Below are positions 1-14,100 of a stretch of DNA of 64,000 bases, piece after piece. The stretch is from assembly GCA_033239005.1 (NCBI GenBank), contig BSQZ01000015.1, positions 9,436,001 to 9,500,000 of the forward strand, given 5' to 3'. Every line of letters begins with the position of its first letter. The first letter of the stretch is position 1. Both the position numbers and the translations under genes were made by a program. Under the pieces are notes generated by a model, which saw only the letters and a list, made by a program, of their open reading frames with translations, did no database searches and was not told where the DNA came from. This DNA is from Lamellibrachia satsuma (Eukaryota > Annelida > Polychaeta > Sabellida > Siboglinidae).

Positions 1-3000
1 AGTGTGAAATGAAGTGTCAAGTGTCAAATGAAGTGTGAAATACTGCGTTGTCGGAAGACTTCGTCTCGGCGACGTTCGCTTGAAGTGTGAAATGAAGTGT
101 AAAAATGAAGTGTGAAATGAAGTGTGAAGTGTGAAAGGAAGTTTGAAATGAAGTCTCACGTGCCAAATGAAGTGTGAAATGATGTGTGAAGTGTGAAATG
201 AAGTGTGCAGTGAAGTGTGAAATGAAGTGTGAAGTGTCAAATTAAGTGTGAAATGAAGTGCGAAGTGTGAAATGAAGTGTGAAATGAAGTGTGAAGTGTG
301 AAATGAAGTGTGTGAAGTGTGAAATGAAATGTGAAATGAAGTGTGAAGTGTGAAATGAAGTGTGAAGTGAAGTGTGAAAGTAAGTGTGAAGTGTCAAATG
401 AAGTGTCATATGAAGTATGAAATAAAGTGTGAAGTGTCAAATGAAGTGTGAAGTGTGAAAGGAAGTGCGAAATGATGTGTAAAATGATGAGTGAAATGTC
501 AAATGAAGAGTGAAATGTCAAATGAAGTGTGAAATGAAGTGCGAAGTGTCAAATGAAGTGTGAAATGAAGTGTGAAGTGTGAAAGGAAGTGTGAAATGAA
601 GTGTCAAGTGCCAAATGAAGTGTGAAATGAAGTGTCAAGTGTCAAATGAAGTGTGAAATACTGCGTTGTCGGAAGATTTCGTCTCTGCGACGTTCGCTTG
701 AAGTGTGAAATGAAGTGTAAAAATGAAGTGTGAAGTGTGAAAGGAAGTTTGAAATGAAGTCTCACGTGCCAAATGAAGTGTGAAATGATGTGTGAAGTGT
801 GAAATGAAGTGTGCAATGAAGAGTGAAATGAAGTGTGAAGTGTCAAATTAAGTGTGAAATGAAGTGCGAAGTTTGAAATGAAGTGTGAAATGAAGTGTGA
901 AGTGTGAAATGAAGTGTGAAGTGTGAAATGAAATGTGAAATGAAGTGTGAAGTGTGAAACGAAGTGTGAAGTGAAGTGTGAAAGTAAGTGTGAAGTGTCA
1001 AATGAAGTGTCATGTGAAGTACGAAATAAAGTGTGAAGTGTCAAATGAAGTGTGAAGTGTGAAAGGAAGTGTGAAATGATGTGTCAAGTGCCAAATGAAG
1101 TGTAAAATGATGTGTGAAGTGTCAAATGAAGAGTGAAGTGTGAAGTGAAGTGTGAAAAGTCAAATGAAGTGTGAAATGAAGTGCGAAGTGTCAAATGAAG
1201 TGTGAAATGAAGTGTGAAGTGTGAAAGGAAGTGTGAAATGAAGTGTCAAGTGCCAAATGAAGTGTCAAGTGCCAAATGAAGAGTGAAATGATGTGTGAAG
1301 TGTAAAATGAAGTGTGAAGTTTCAAATGAAGTGTGAAATGAAGTATGAAGTGTGAAATGAAGTGTGAAATGAAGTGTGAAGTGTGAAAGGAAGTGTGAAA
1401 TGAAGTGGCAAGTGCCAAAAGAAGTGTGAAATGAAGTGTGAAGTGTGAAACGAAGAGTGAAATGAAGTGTCAAGTGTCAAATTAAGTGTGAAATGAAGTG
1501 TCAATTGTAAAATTAAGTGTGAAATGACGTGTGAAGTGTGAAATGAAGTTTGCAATGAAGTGGGAAGTGTGAAATGAAGTGTGAAGTGTCAAATTAAGTG
1601 TGAAATGAAGTGTGAAGTGAGAAATGAAGTGTGAAATGAAGTGTGAAGTGTGAAATGAAGAGTGAAATGAAGTGGGAAATAAAGTGTGAATTGTGAAATG
1701 AAGTGTGAAAAGAAGTGTGAAATGAAGTGTGAAGAATCAAATGAAGTGTGTAATGAAGTGTGAAGTGAAATGTGAAATAAAGTGTGAAATGTCAAAAGAA
1801 GTGTGAAATGCTGCGTTGTCGGAAGACTTCGTCTCGGCGAAGTTCGCTTGAAGTGTGAAATGAAGTGTAAAAATGAAGTGTGAAATGAAGTGTGAAGTGT
1901 GAAAGGAAATTTGAAATGAAGTGTCACGTGCCAAATGAAGTGTGAAATGCTGTGTGAAGTGTGAAATGAAGTGTGAAATGAAGTGTGAAGTGTCAAATTA
2001 AGTGTGAAATGAAGTGTGAAGTGTGAAATAAAGTGTGAAGTGTGAAATGAAGTGTGAAGTGAAGTGTGAAATGAAAGTGTGAAGTGTCAAATGAAGTGTC
2101 AAATGAAGTGTCAAATGAAGTATGAAATAAAGTGTGAAGTGTGAAATGAAGTGTGAAGTGTGAAAGGAAGTGTGAAATGATGTGTCAAGTGCCAAATGAA
2201 GTGTGAAATGATGTGTGAAGTGTCAAATGAAGAGTGAAGTGTGAAATGAAGTGTGAAATGTCAAATGAAGTGTGAAATGAAGTGTCAAATGAAGTGTGAA
2301 ATGTGAAAGGAAGTGTGAAATGAAATGCAAGTACCAAATGAAGTGTGAAATGAAGTGTCAAGTGTCAAATGAAGAGTGAAATACTGCGTTGTCGGAAGGC
2401 TTCGTCTCGACGACGTTCGCTTGAAGTGGGAAATGAAGTGTGAAGTGTCAAATTAAGTGTGAAATGAAGAGTGAATTGTGAAATGAAGTGTGGAATGAAG
2501 TGTGAAGTATGAAATGAAGTGTGAAATGAAGTGTGAAGTGAAGTGTGAAATGAAGTGTGAAGTGTGAAATGAAGTGTCAAATGAAGTATGAAATAAAGTG
2601 TGAAGTGTGAAATGAAGTGTGAAGTGTGAAAGGAAGTGTGAAATGATGTGTCAAGTGCCAAATGAAGTGTGAAATGATGTGTGAAGTGTCAAATGAAGAG
2701 TGAAATGAAATGAAGTGTGAAATGTCAAATGAAGTGTGAAATGAAGTGCGAAGTGTCAAATGAAGTGTGAAATGAAGTGTGAAGTGTGAAAGGAAGTGTG
2801 AAATGAAGTGTCAAGTGCCAAATGAAGTGTGAAATGAAGTGTCAAGTGTCAAATGAAATGTGAAATGATGTGTCAAGTGCCATATGAAGTGTAAAATGAT
2901 GTGTGAAGTGCCAAATGAAGAGTGAAGTGTCAAATGAAGTGTGAAATGTCAAATGAAGTGTGAAATGAAGTGCGAAGTGTCAAATGAAGTGTCAAATGAA

Positions 3001-6000
3001 GTGTGAAGTGTGAAAGGAAGTGTGAAATGAAGTGTCAAGTGCCAAATGAAGTGTCAAGTGCCAAATGAAGTGTGAAATGATGTGTGAAGTGTCAAATGAA
3101 GTGTGAAGTTTCAAATGAAGTGTGAAATGAAGTGTGAAGTGTGAAATGAAGTGTGAAATGATGTGTGAAGTGTCAAATGAAGTGTCAAGTGTCAAATTAA
3201 GTGCCACATATAGTGTCAAGTGTCAAATTAAGTGTGAAATGAAGTGTGAAGTGTGAAATGAAGTGTGAAGTGTGAAATGAAGTGTGAAATGAAGTGTGAA
3301 ATGAACTGTGAAGTGTGAAATGAAGTGTGAAGTGAAGCGTGAAATGAAGTGTGAAGTGTCAAATGAAGTGTGAAATGAAGTGGGAAGTGTGAAAGGAAGT
3401 GTGAAATGATGTGTGAAGTGCCAAATGAAGTGTGAAATGATGTGTCAAGTGTCAAATGAAGAGAGAAGTGTGAAATGAAGTGTGAAATGAAGCGTGAAAA
3501 GTTAAATGAAGTGTGAAATGAAGTGCGAAGTGTCAAATGAAGTGTGAAGTGTGAAAGGAAGTGTGAAATGAAGTGTCAAGTGCCAAATGAAGTGTGAAAT
3601 GAAGTGTGAAGTGTGAAATAAAGTGTGAAATGAAGTGTCAAGTGTCAAATTAAGTGTGAAATGAAGTGTTAAGTGTAAAATTAAGTGTGAAATGTAGTGT
3701 GAAATAAAGTGTGAAGTATCAAATGAAGTGTCAAATGAAGTGTGAAATGAAGTGTCAAGTGTCAAATGAAGTGTGAAATACTGCGTTGTCGGAAGACTTC
3801 GTCTCGGCGACGTTCGCTTGAAGTGTGAAATGAAGTGTAAAAATGAAGTGTGAAATGAAGTGTGAAGTGTGAAAGGAAGTTTGAAATGAAGTCTCACGTG
3901 CCAAATGAAGTGTGAAATGATGTGTGAAGTGTGAAATGAAGTGTGCAATGAAGTGTGAAATGAAGTCAGAAGTGTCAAATTAAGTGTGAAATGAAGTGCG
4001 AAGTGTGAAATGAAGTGTGAAATTAAGTGCGAAGTGAGAAATGAAGTGTGAAATGAAGTATGAAGTGTGAAATGAAATGTGAAATGAAGTGTGAAGTGTG
4101 AAATGAAGTGTGAAGTGAAGTGTGAAAGTAAGTGTGAAGTGTCAAATGCAGTGTCATATGAAGTATGAAATAAAGTGTGAAGTGTCAAATGAAGTTAAAA
4201 GTGTGAAAGGAAGTGCGAAATTATGTGTGAAGTGCCAAATGAAGTGTAAAATGATGTATGAAGTGTCAAATGAAGAGTGAAGTGTCAAATGAATTGTGAA
4301 ATGAAGTGTGAAAAGTCAAATGAAGTGTGAAATGAAATGTGAAGTGTGAAAGGAAGTGTGAAATGAAGTGTCAAGTGCCAAATGAAGTGTGAAATGAAGT
4401 GTCAAGAGTCAAATGAAGTGTGAAATACTGCGTTGTCGGAAGACTTCGTCTCGGCGACGTTCGCTTGAAGTGTGAAATGTAGTGTAAAAATGAAGTGTGA
4501 AGTGTGAAAGGAAGTTAGAAATGAAGTCTCTCGTGACAAATGAAGTGTGAAATGATGTGTGAAGTGCGAAATGAAGTGTGCAATGAAGTGTGAAATGAAG
4601 GGTGAAGTGTCAAATTAAGTGTGAAATGAAGTGCGAAGTGTGAAATGAAGTGTGAAATGAAGTGTGAAGTGTGTGTGAAATGAAGTGTGAAGTGTGAAAT
4701 GAAATGTGAAATGAAGTGTGAAGTGTGAAATGAAGTGTGAAGTGAAGTGTGAAAGTAAGTGTGAAGTGTCAAATGAAGTGTCATATGAAGTATGAAATAA
4801 AGTGCGAAGTGTCAAATGAAGTGTGAAGTGTGAAAGGAAGTGCGAAATGATGTGTCAAGTGCCATATGAAGTGTAAAATGATGTGTGAAGTGTCAAATGA
4901 AGAGTGAAGTGTCAAATGAAGTGTGAAATGTCAAATGAAGTGTGAAATGAAGTGCGAAGTGTCAAATGAAGTGTGAAATGAAGTGTGAAGTGTGAAAGGA
5001 AGTGTGAAATGAAATGTCAAGTGCCAAATGAAGTGTCAAGTGCCAAATGAAGTGTGAAATGATGTGTGAAGTGTCAAATGAAGTGTGAAGTTTCAAATGA
5101 AGTGTGAAATGAAGTATGAAGTGTGAAATGATGTGTGAAGTGTCAAATGAAGTGTCAAGTGTCAAATTAAGTGCCACATATAGTGTCAAGTGTCAAATTA
5201 AGTGTGAAATGAAGTGTGAAGTGTGAAATGAAGTGTGAAATGAAGTGTGAAATGAACTGTGAAGTGTGAAATGAAGTGTGAAGTGAAGCGTGAAATGAAG
5301 TGTGAAGTGTCAAATGAAGTGTGAAATGAAGTGGGAAGTGTGAAAGGAAGTGTGAAATGATGTGTGAAGTGCCAAATGAAGTGTGAAATGATGTGTCAAG
5401 TGTCAAATGAAGAGAGAAGTGTGAAATGAAGTGTGAAATGAAGCGTGAAAAGTTAAATGAAGTGTGAAATGAAGTGCGAAGTGTCAAATGAAGTGTGAAG
5501 TGTGAAAGGAAGTGTGAAATGAAGTGTCAAGTGCCAAATGAAGTGTAAAATGAAGTGTGAAGTGTGAAATGAAGTGTGAAATGAAGTGTCAAGTGTCAAA
5601 TTAAGTGTGAAATGTAGTGTGAAATAAAGTGTGAAGTGTGAAATGAAGTGTGAAACGAAGTGTGAAGTATCAAATGAAGTGCCAAATGAAGTGTGAAATG
5701 AAGTGTCAAGTGTCAAATAAAGTGTGAAATACTGCGTTGTCGGAAGACTTCGTCTCGGCGACGTTCGCTTGAAGTGTGAAATGAAGTGTAAAAATGAAGT
5801 GTGAAATGAAGTGTGAAGTGTGAAAGGAAGTTTGAAATGAAGTTTCACGTGCCAAATGAAGTGAGAAATGATGTGTGAAGTGTGAAATGAAGTGTGCAAT
5901 GAAGTGTGAAATAAAGTGTGAAGTGTCAAATTAAGTGTGAAATGAAGTGCGAAGTGTGAAATGAAGTGTGAAATGAAGTGTGAAGTGTGAAATGAAGTGT

Positions 6001-8100
6001 GAAATGAAGTGTGAAGTGTGAAATGAAATGTGAAATGAAGTGTGAAGTGTGAAATGAAGTGTGAAGTGAAGTGTGAAAGTAAGTGTGAAGTGTCAAATGA
6101 AGTGTCATATGAAGTATGAAATAAAGTGTGAAGTGTCAAATGAAGTGTGAAGTGTGAAAGGAAGTGCGAAATTATGTGTCAAGTGCCAAATGAAGTGTAA
6201 AATGATGTATGAAGTGTCAAATGAAGAGTGAAGTGTCAAATGAATTGTGAAATGAAGTGTGAAAAGTCAAATGAAGTGTGAAATGAAGTGCGAAGTGTCA
6301 AATGAAGTGTGAAATGAAGTGTGAAGTGTGAAAGGAAGTGTGAAATGAAGTGTCAAGTGCCAAAGGAAGTGTGAAATGATGTGTGAAGCGTCAAATGAAG
6401 TGTGAAGTTTCAAATGAAGTGTGAAATGAAGTGTGAAGTGTGAAATGAAGTGTGAAATGATGTGTGAAGTGTCAAATGAAGTGTCAAGTGTCAAATTAAG
6501 TGCCACATATAGTGTCAAGTGTCAAATTAAGTGTGAAATGAAGTGTGAAGTGTGAAATGAAGTGAAATGAAGTGTGAAATGAAATGAAGTGTGAAATGAA
6601 GTGTGAAGTGAAGCGTGAAATGAAGTGTGAAGTGTCAAATGAAGTGTGAAATGAAGTGTGAAGTGTGAAAGGAAGTGTGAAATGAAGTGTCAAGTGCCAA
6701 ATGAAGTGTGAAATGAAGTGTGAAGTGTGAAACGAAGTGTTAAATGAAGTGTCAAGTGTCAAATTAAGTGTGAAATGAAGTATCAAGTGTAAAATTAAGT
6801 GTGAAATGAAATGAAGTTTGCAATGAAGTGGGAAGTGTGAAATGAAGTGTGAAGTGTCAAATTAAGTGTGAAATGAAGTGTGAAGTGAGAAATGAAGTGT
6901 GAAATGAAGAGTGAAATGAAGCGCGAAATAAAGTGTGAATTGTGAAATGAAGTGTCAAATGAAGTGCGAAGTGTCAAATGAAGTGTGAAATGAAGTATGA
7001 AGTGTGAAAGGAAGTGTGAAATGAAGTGTCAAGTGCCAAATGAAATGTCAAGTGCCAAATGAAGTGTGAAATGATGTGTGAAGTGTCAAATGAAGTGTGA
7101 AGTTTCAAATGAAGTGTGAAATGAAGCATGAAGTGTGAAATGAAGTGTGAAATGATGTGTGAAGTGTCAAATGAAGTGTCAAGTGTCAAATTAAGTGCCA
7201 CATATAGTGTCAAGTGTCAAATTAAGTGTGAAATGAAGAGTGAAGTGTGAAATGAAGTGTGAAGTGTGAAATGAAGTGTGAAATGAAGTGTGAAATGAAC
7301 TGTGAAGTGTGAAATGAAGTGTGAAGTGAAGCGTGAAATGAAGTGTGAAGTGTCAAATGAAGTGTGAAATGAAGTGGGAAGTGTGAAAGGAAGTGTGAAA
7401 TGATGTGTGAAGTGCCAAATGAAGTGTGAAATGATGTGTCAAGTGTCAAATGAAGAGTGAAGTGTGAAATTAAGTGTGAAATGAAGCGTGAAAAGTCAAA
7501 TGAAGTGTGAAATGTCAAATGAAGTGTGAAATGAAGTGGGAAGTGTGAAAGAAAGTGTGAAATGATGTGTGAAGTGCCAAATGAAGTGTGAAATGATGTG
7601 TCAAGTGTCAAATGAAGAGTGAAGTGTGAAATTAAGTGTGAAATGAAGCGTGAAAAGTTAAATGAAGTGTGAAATGAAGTGCGAAGTGTCAAATGAAGTG
7701 TGAAGTGTGAAAGGAAGTGTGAAATGAAGTGTCAAGTGCCAAATGAAGTGTAAAATGAAGTGTGAAGTGTGAAATGAAGTGTGAAATGAAGTGTCAAGTG
7801 TCAAATTAAGTGTGAAATGTAGTGTGAAATAAAGTGTGAAGTGTGAAATGAAGTGTGAAACGAAGTGTGAAGTATCAAATGAAGTGCCAAATGAAGTGTG
7901 AAATGAAGTGTCAAGTGTCAAATGAAGTGTGAAATACTGCGTTGTCGGAAGACTTCGTCTCGGCGACGTTCGCTTGAAGTGTGAAATGAAGTGTAAAAAT
8001 GAAGTGTGAAATGAAGTGTGAAGTGTGAAATGAAGTGTGAAATGAAGTGTGAAAAGTGCCAAATGAAGTGTGAAATGAAGTGTGAAGTGTGAAATGAAGT
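1..8100. repeat. Satellite zone 1: higher-order repeats of about 1.95 kb
   Basis: Long segments recur almost unchanged. A marker containing CCACATATAGTGTCAAGTG appears near 3,202, 5,172, 6,504 and 7,198, and the CpG-rich block copies at 1,810, 3,780, 5,731 and 7,936 are 1,970, 1,951 and 2,205 bp apart. The last, longer interval contains an extra internal duplication of roughly 255 bp near 7,220-7,690. This indicates unequal exchange with a higher-order unit of about 1.95 kb. Confidence 0.8.
42..7976. repeat. CpG-rich 41-bp block, eight dispersed copies
   Basis: A non-satellite block beginning ACTGCGTTGTCGG and ending GGCGACGTTCGCTTG occurs at 42-82, 660-700, 1,810-1,850, 2,383-2,423, 3,780-3,820, 4,427-4,467, 5,731-5,771 and 7,936-7,976. 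Copies differ by only one to three bases. It holds several CpGs in an otherwise almost C-free array and can fold imperfectly: GCG pairs with CGC, GTCG with CGAC and AGAC with GTCT around a TTC loop. Spacing alternates roughly 570-650 bp and 1,150-1,400 bp until the last interval. No copy was seen after 8 kb. Confidence 0.9.
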
Positions 8101-11100
8101 GTGAAATGAAGTGTGAAGTGTCAAATGAAGTGTGAAATGAAGTGTGAAGTGTGAAATGAAGTGTGAAGTGTGAAATGAAGTGTGAAATGAAGTGTGAAGT
8201 GTGAAATGAAATGTGAAATGAAGTGTGAAGTGTGAAATGAAGTGTGAAGTGAAGTGTGAAAGTAAGTGAGAAGTGTCAAATGAAGTGTCATATGAAGTAT
8301 GAAATAAAGTGTGAAGTGTCAAATGAAGTGTGAAGTGTGAAAGGAAGTGCGAAATGATGTGTCAAGTGCCAAATGAAGTGTAAAATGATGTATGAAGTGT
8401 CAAATGAAGAGTGAAGTGTCAAATGAATTGTGAAATGAAGTGTGAAAAGTCAAATGAAGTGTGAAATGAAGTGTGAAGTGTCAAATGAAGTGTGAAATGA
8501 AGCGTGAAGTGTGAAATGAAGTGTGAAATGAAGTGTCAAGTGCCAAAGGAAGTGTGAAATGATGTGTGAAGCGTCAAATGAAGTGTGAAGTTTCAAATGA
8601 AGTGTGAAATGAAGTGTGAAGTGTCAAATGAAGTGTGAAATGATGTGTGAAGTGTCAAATGAAGTGTGATGTGTCAAATTAAGTGTCACATGAAGTGTCA
8701 AGTGTCAAATTAAGTGTGAAATGAAGTGTGAAGTGTGAAATAAAGTGTGAAATGAAGTGTGAAATGAAGTGTGAAATGAACTGTGAAGTGTGAAATGAAG
8801 TGTGAAATGAAGTGTCAAGTGTCAAATGAAGTGTGAAATGAAGTGTGAAGTGTGAAATGAAGTGTGAAATGAAGTGTGAAGTGTCAAATGAAGTGTGAAT
8901 GAAAAGTGTGAAATGAAGTGTGAAATGAAGTGTGAAGTGTGAAATGAAGTGTCAAGTAGTGTCAAATTAAGTGTGAAATGAAATGAAGTGTAAAAATGAA
9001 GTGTGAAATGAAATGAAGTTTGAAATGTAAGTGAAGTGAAATGAAGTGAAGTGAAGTGTGAAATGAAGTGTGAAGTGTCAAATGAAGTGTGAAATGAAGT
9101 GTGAAGTGTCAGAAAATGAAGTGTGAAATGAAGTGTGAAGTGTGAAATGAAGTAAAAATGAAGTGTGAAATGAAGTGTGAAGTGTGAAAGGAAGTTTGAA
9201 ATGAAGTGTGACGTGCCAAATGAAGTGTGAAATGCTGTGTGAAATGAAGTGTGAAGTGTCAAATGAAGTGTGAAGTGTGAAATGAAGTGTGAAATGAAGT
9301 GTGAAGTGTCAAATGAAGTGTGAAATGAAGTGTGAAGTGTCAAATGAAGTGTGAAGTGTGAAATGAAGTGTGAAATGAAGTGTGAAATGAAGTGTGAAGT
9401 GTGAAATGATGTGTGAAGTGTCAAATGAAGTGTGAAGTGTCAAATTAAGTGTGAAATGAAGTGTGAAGTGTGAAATGAAGTGTGAAATGAAGTGTGAAGT
9501 GTCAAATGAAGTGTGAAATAGAAGTGTGAAATGAAGTGTGAAGTGTGAAATGAAGTGTGAAGTGAAGTGTGAAGTGTGAAAAATGAAATGAAGTGTGAAG
9601 TGTCAAATGAAGTGTGAAATGAAGTGTGAAGTGTGAAATGAAGTGTGAAATGAAGTGTGAAGTGTGAAATGAAGTGTGAAGTGTGAAATGAAGTGTGAAA
9701 TGAAGTGTGAAGTGTCAAATGAAGTGTGAAATGAAGTGTGAAGTGTGAAATGAAGTGTGAAATGAAGTGTCAAGTGTCAAATGAAGTGTGAAATGAAGTG
9801 TGAAGTGTGAAATGAAGTGTGAAGTGTCAAATGAAGTGTGAAATGAAGTGTGAAATGAAGTGTGAAGTGTCAAATGAAGTGTGAAGTGTGAAATGAAGTG
9901 TGAAGTGTGAAATGAAGTGTGAAATGAAGTGTGAAGTGTGAAATGAAGTGTGAAGTGTGAAATGAAGTGTGAAATGAAGTGTGAAGTGTGAAATGAAGTG
10001 TGAAATGAAGTGTGAAATGTGAAGTGTGAAATGAAGTGTGAAGTGTGAAATGAAGTGTGAAGTGTGAAATGAAGTGTGAAATGAAGTGTGAAGTGCCAAA
10101 TGAAGTGTGAAATGATGTGTGAAGTGTCAAATGAAGTGTGAAGTGTCAAATGAAGTGTGAAATGAAGTGTGAAGTGTCAAATTAAGTGTGAAATGTAGTG
10201 TGAAATAAAGTGTGAAGTGTGAAATGAAGTGTGAAACGAAGTGTGAAGTATCAAATGAAGTGCCAAATGAAGTGTGAAATGAAGTGTGAAGTGTGAAATG
10301 AAGTGTGAAATGAAGTGTGAAGTGTGAAATGAAATGTGAAATGAAGTGTGAAGTGTGAAATGAAGTGTGAAGTGTGAAATGAAGTGTGAAGTGTGAAATG
10401 AAGTGTGAAGTGTGAAATGAAGTGTGAAATGAAGTGTGAAATGTCAAATGAAGTGTGAAATGAAGTGTGAAGTGTCAAATGAAGTGTGAAATGAAGTGTG
10501 AAGTGTGAAATGAAGTGTGAAATGAAGTGTGAAGTGTCAAATGAAGTGTGAAATGAAGTGTGAAGTGTGAAAGGAAGTGTGAAATGAAGTGTCAAGTGTC
10601 AAATGAAGTGTGAAATGAAGTGTGAAGTGTGAAATGAAGTGTGAAATGAAGTGTGAAGTGCCAAATGAAGTGTGAAATGAAGTGTGAAGTGTCAAATGAA
10701 GTGTGAAATGAAGTGTGAAGTGTCAAATGAAGTGTGAAATGAAGTGTGAAGTGTCAAATGAAGTGTGAAATGAAGTGTGAAATGAAGTGTGAAGTGTCAA
10801 ATGAAGTGTGAAATGAAGTGTGTGTGAAATGAAGTGTGAAGTGTCAAATGAAGTGTCAAATGAAGTGTGAAGTGTGAAATGAAGTGTGAAATGAAGTGTG
10901 AAGTGTCAAATGAAGTGTGAAATGAAGTGTGAAATGACGTGTGAAGTGTGAAATGAAGTGTGAAGTTTCAAATGAAGTGTGAAATGAAGTGTGAAATGAA
11001 GTGTCAAATGAAGTGTCAAGTGTCAAATGAAGTGTGAAGTGTCTAATGAAGTGAAGTGTGAAATGAAGTGTGAAGTGTCAAATGAAGTGTGAAATGAAGT

Positions 11101-14100
11101 GTGAAGTGTCAAATGAAGTGTGAATTATGAAATGAAGTGTGAAATGAAGTGTGAAGTGTGAAATGAAGTGTGAAATGAAGTGTGAAATGAAGTGTGATTT
11201 GTGAAATGAAGTGTGATTTGTGAAATGAAGTGTGAAATGAAGTGTCAAATGTGAAATGAAGTGTGATATGAAGTGTGAAGTGTCAAATGAAGTGGGATTT
11301 GTGAAATGAAGTGCGAAATGAAGTGTGAAATGAAGTGTGAAGTGTCAAATGAAGTGTGAAATGAAGTGTGAAGTGTCAAATGAAGTGTGAAATGAAGTGC
11401 GAAGTGTCAAATGAAGTGTGAAATGAAGTGTGAAGTGTGAAATGAAGTGTCAAGTGCCAAATGAAGTGTGAAATGAAGTGTCAAGTGTCAAATGAAGTGT
11501 GAAATGAAGTGTGAAGTGTCAAATGAAGTGAGAAATGAAGTGTGAAGTGTCAAATAAAGTGTGAAATGAAACGAGAAGTTTGAAATGAAGTGTGAAATGA
11601 AGTGTGAAGTGTCAAATGAAGTGAGAAATGAAGTGTGAAGTGTCAAATAAAGTGTGAAATAAAACGAGAAGTTTGAAATGAAGTGTGAAATGAAGTGTGA
11701 AGTGTCAAATGAAGTGTGAAATGAAGTGTGAAGTGTCAAATGAAGTGTGAAATGATGAGTGAAGTGTGAAATGAAGTGTGAAATTTCAAATGAAGTGTGA
11801 AATGAAGTGTGAAGTGTGAAATGAAGTGTGAAATGATGTGTGAAGTGTCAAATAAAGTGTGAAGTGTCAAATTAAGTGTCACATGAAGTGTCAAGTGTCA
11901 AAATAAGTGTGAAATGAAGTGTGAAGTGTCAAATGAAGTGTGAAATGAAGTGTGAAGTGTGAAATGAAGTGTGAAATGAAGTGTCAAGTGTCAAATGAAG
12001 TGTGTTAAATGAAGTGTGAAGTGTGAAATGAAGTGTGAAATGAATTGTGAATTGTGAAGTGTGAAGTGTGAAATGAAGTGTGAAGTGTCAAAGAATTGAA
12101 GTGTGAAATGAAGTGTGAAGTGTGAAATGAAGTGTGAAATGAAGTGTGAAGTGTCAAATGAAGTGTGAAATGAAGTGTCAAAAATGAAGTGTGAAAGGAA
12201 GTGTGAATGATGTGAAATGAAGTGTGAAATGAAGTGTCAAGTGACAAATGAAGTGTGAAATGAAGTGTGAAGTGTGAAATGAAGTGTGAAGTGTCAAATG
12301 AAGTGTGAAATGAAGTGTGAAGTGTCAAATGAAGTGTGAAATGAAGTGTGAAGTGTCAAATGAAGTGTGAAGTGTCAAATGAAGTGTCAAATGAAGTGTG
12401 AAGGGTGAAATGAAGTGTGAAGTATGAAAGGAAGTGTAAAATGAAGTTTCAAGTGCCAAATGAAGTGTGAAATGAGTGTGTGAAGTGTAAGAAATGAAGT
12501 GTGGAAAAGTTGAATGTGAAATGAAGTGTGTAATGAAGTGTGAAGTGTTGAAATGAAGTGTGAAATGAAGTGTGAAGTGTGAAATGAAGTGTGAAATGAA
12601 GAAGTGAAGTGTGAAATGAAGAAGTGTGAAATAAAGTGTGAAATGTCAAATGAAGTGTGAAATGAAGTGCGAAGTGTCAAATGAAGTGTGAAATGAAGTG
12701 TGAAGTGTGAAATGAAGTGTCAAGTGCCAAATGAAGTGTGAAATGAAGTGTCAAGTGTCAAATGAAGTGTGAAATGAAGTGTGAAGTGTCAAATGAAGTG
12801 TGAAATGAAGTGTGAAGTGTCAAATGAAGTGTGAAATGAAGTGTGAAGTGTCAAATGAAGTGTGAAATGAAGTGTGAAGTGTCAAATGAAGTGTGAAATG
12901 AAGTGTGAAGTGTGAAATGAAGAAGTGTGAAATGATGTGTGAAGTGTGAAATGAAGTGTGAAATGAAGTGTGAAATGAAGTGTGAAGTGTCAAATGAAGT
13001 GTGAAATGAAGTGCGAAGTGTGAAATGAAGTGCGAAGTGTGAAATGAAGTGTGAAATGAAGTGTGAAGTGTGAAATGAAGTGTGAAATGAAGTGTGAAGT
13101 GTCAAATGAAGTGTGAAATGAAGTGTGAAGTGTGAAATGAAGTGTGAAATGAAGTGTGAAGTGTCAAATGAAGTGTGAAATGAAGTGTGAAGTGTCAAAT
13201 GAAGTGTGAAATGAAGTGTGAAGTGTGAAATGAAGTGTGAAAAGTGTGAAGTGTGAAATATGAAGTGTGAAATGAAGTGTGAAGTGTCAAATGAAGTGTG
13301 AAATATCAAATGAAGTGTCAAGTGTCAAATGAAGTGTGAAATGAAGTGTGAAGTGTGAAATGAAGTGTGAAATGAAGAGTGAAATGAAATGTGAAGTGTC
13401 AAATGAAGTGTGAAATGAAGTGTGAAGTGTGAAAGGAAGTGTGAAATGAAGTGTCAAGTGTCAAATGAAGTGTGAAATGAAGTGTGAAGTGTCAAATGAA
13501 GTGTGAAATGAAGTGTGAAGTGTGAAATGAAGTGTGAAATGAAGTGTGAAGTGTGAAATGAAGTGTGAAATGAAGTGTGAAGTGTCAAATGAAGTGTGAA
13601 ATGAAGTGTGAAGTGTCAAATGAAGTGTGAAATGAAGTGTGAAGTGTCAAATGAAGTGTGAAGTGTCAAATGAAGTGTGAAGTGTCAAATGAAGTGTGAA
13701 ATGTCAAATGAAGTGTGAAATGAAGTGTGAAGTGTCAAATGAAGTGTCAAATGAAGTGTCAAATGAAGTGTGAAGTGTCAAATGAAGTGTGAAGTGTCAA
13801 ATGAAGTGTGAAATGAAGTGTGAAGTGTCAAATGAAGTGTGAAATGAAGTGTGAAGTGTCAAATGAAGTGTCAAATGAAGTGTGAAGTGTGAAATGAAGT
13901 GTGAAATGAAGTGTGAAGTGTGAAATGAAGTGTGAAGTGTCAAATGAAGTGTGAAATGAAGTGTGAAGTGTGAAATGAAGTGTGAAATGAAGTGTGAAGT
14001 GTCAAATGAAGTGTGAAGTGTCAAATGAAGTGTGAAGTGTCAAATGAAGTGTGAAATGAAGTGTGAAGTGTGAAATGAAGTGTGAAATGAAGTGTGAAAG

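Noticed and set aside
42..7976. CENP-B-box-like match (TTCGCTTGAAGTGTG) at the end of the CpG block
   Set aside because: Only about seven of nine core positions fit and the CGGG core is not matched; chance similarity is likely.
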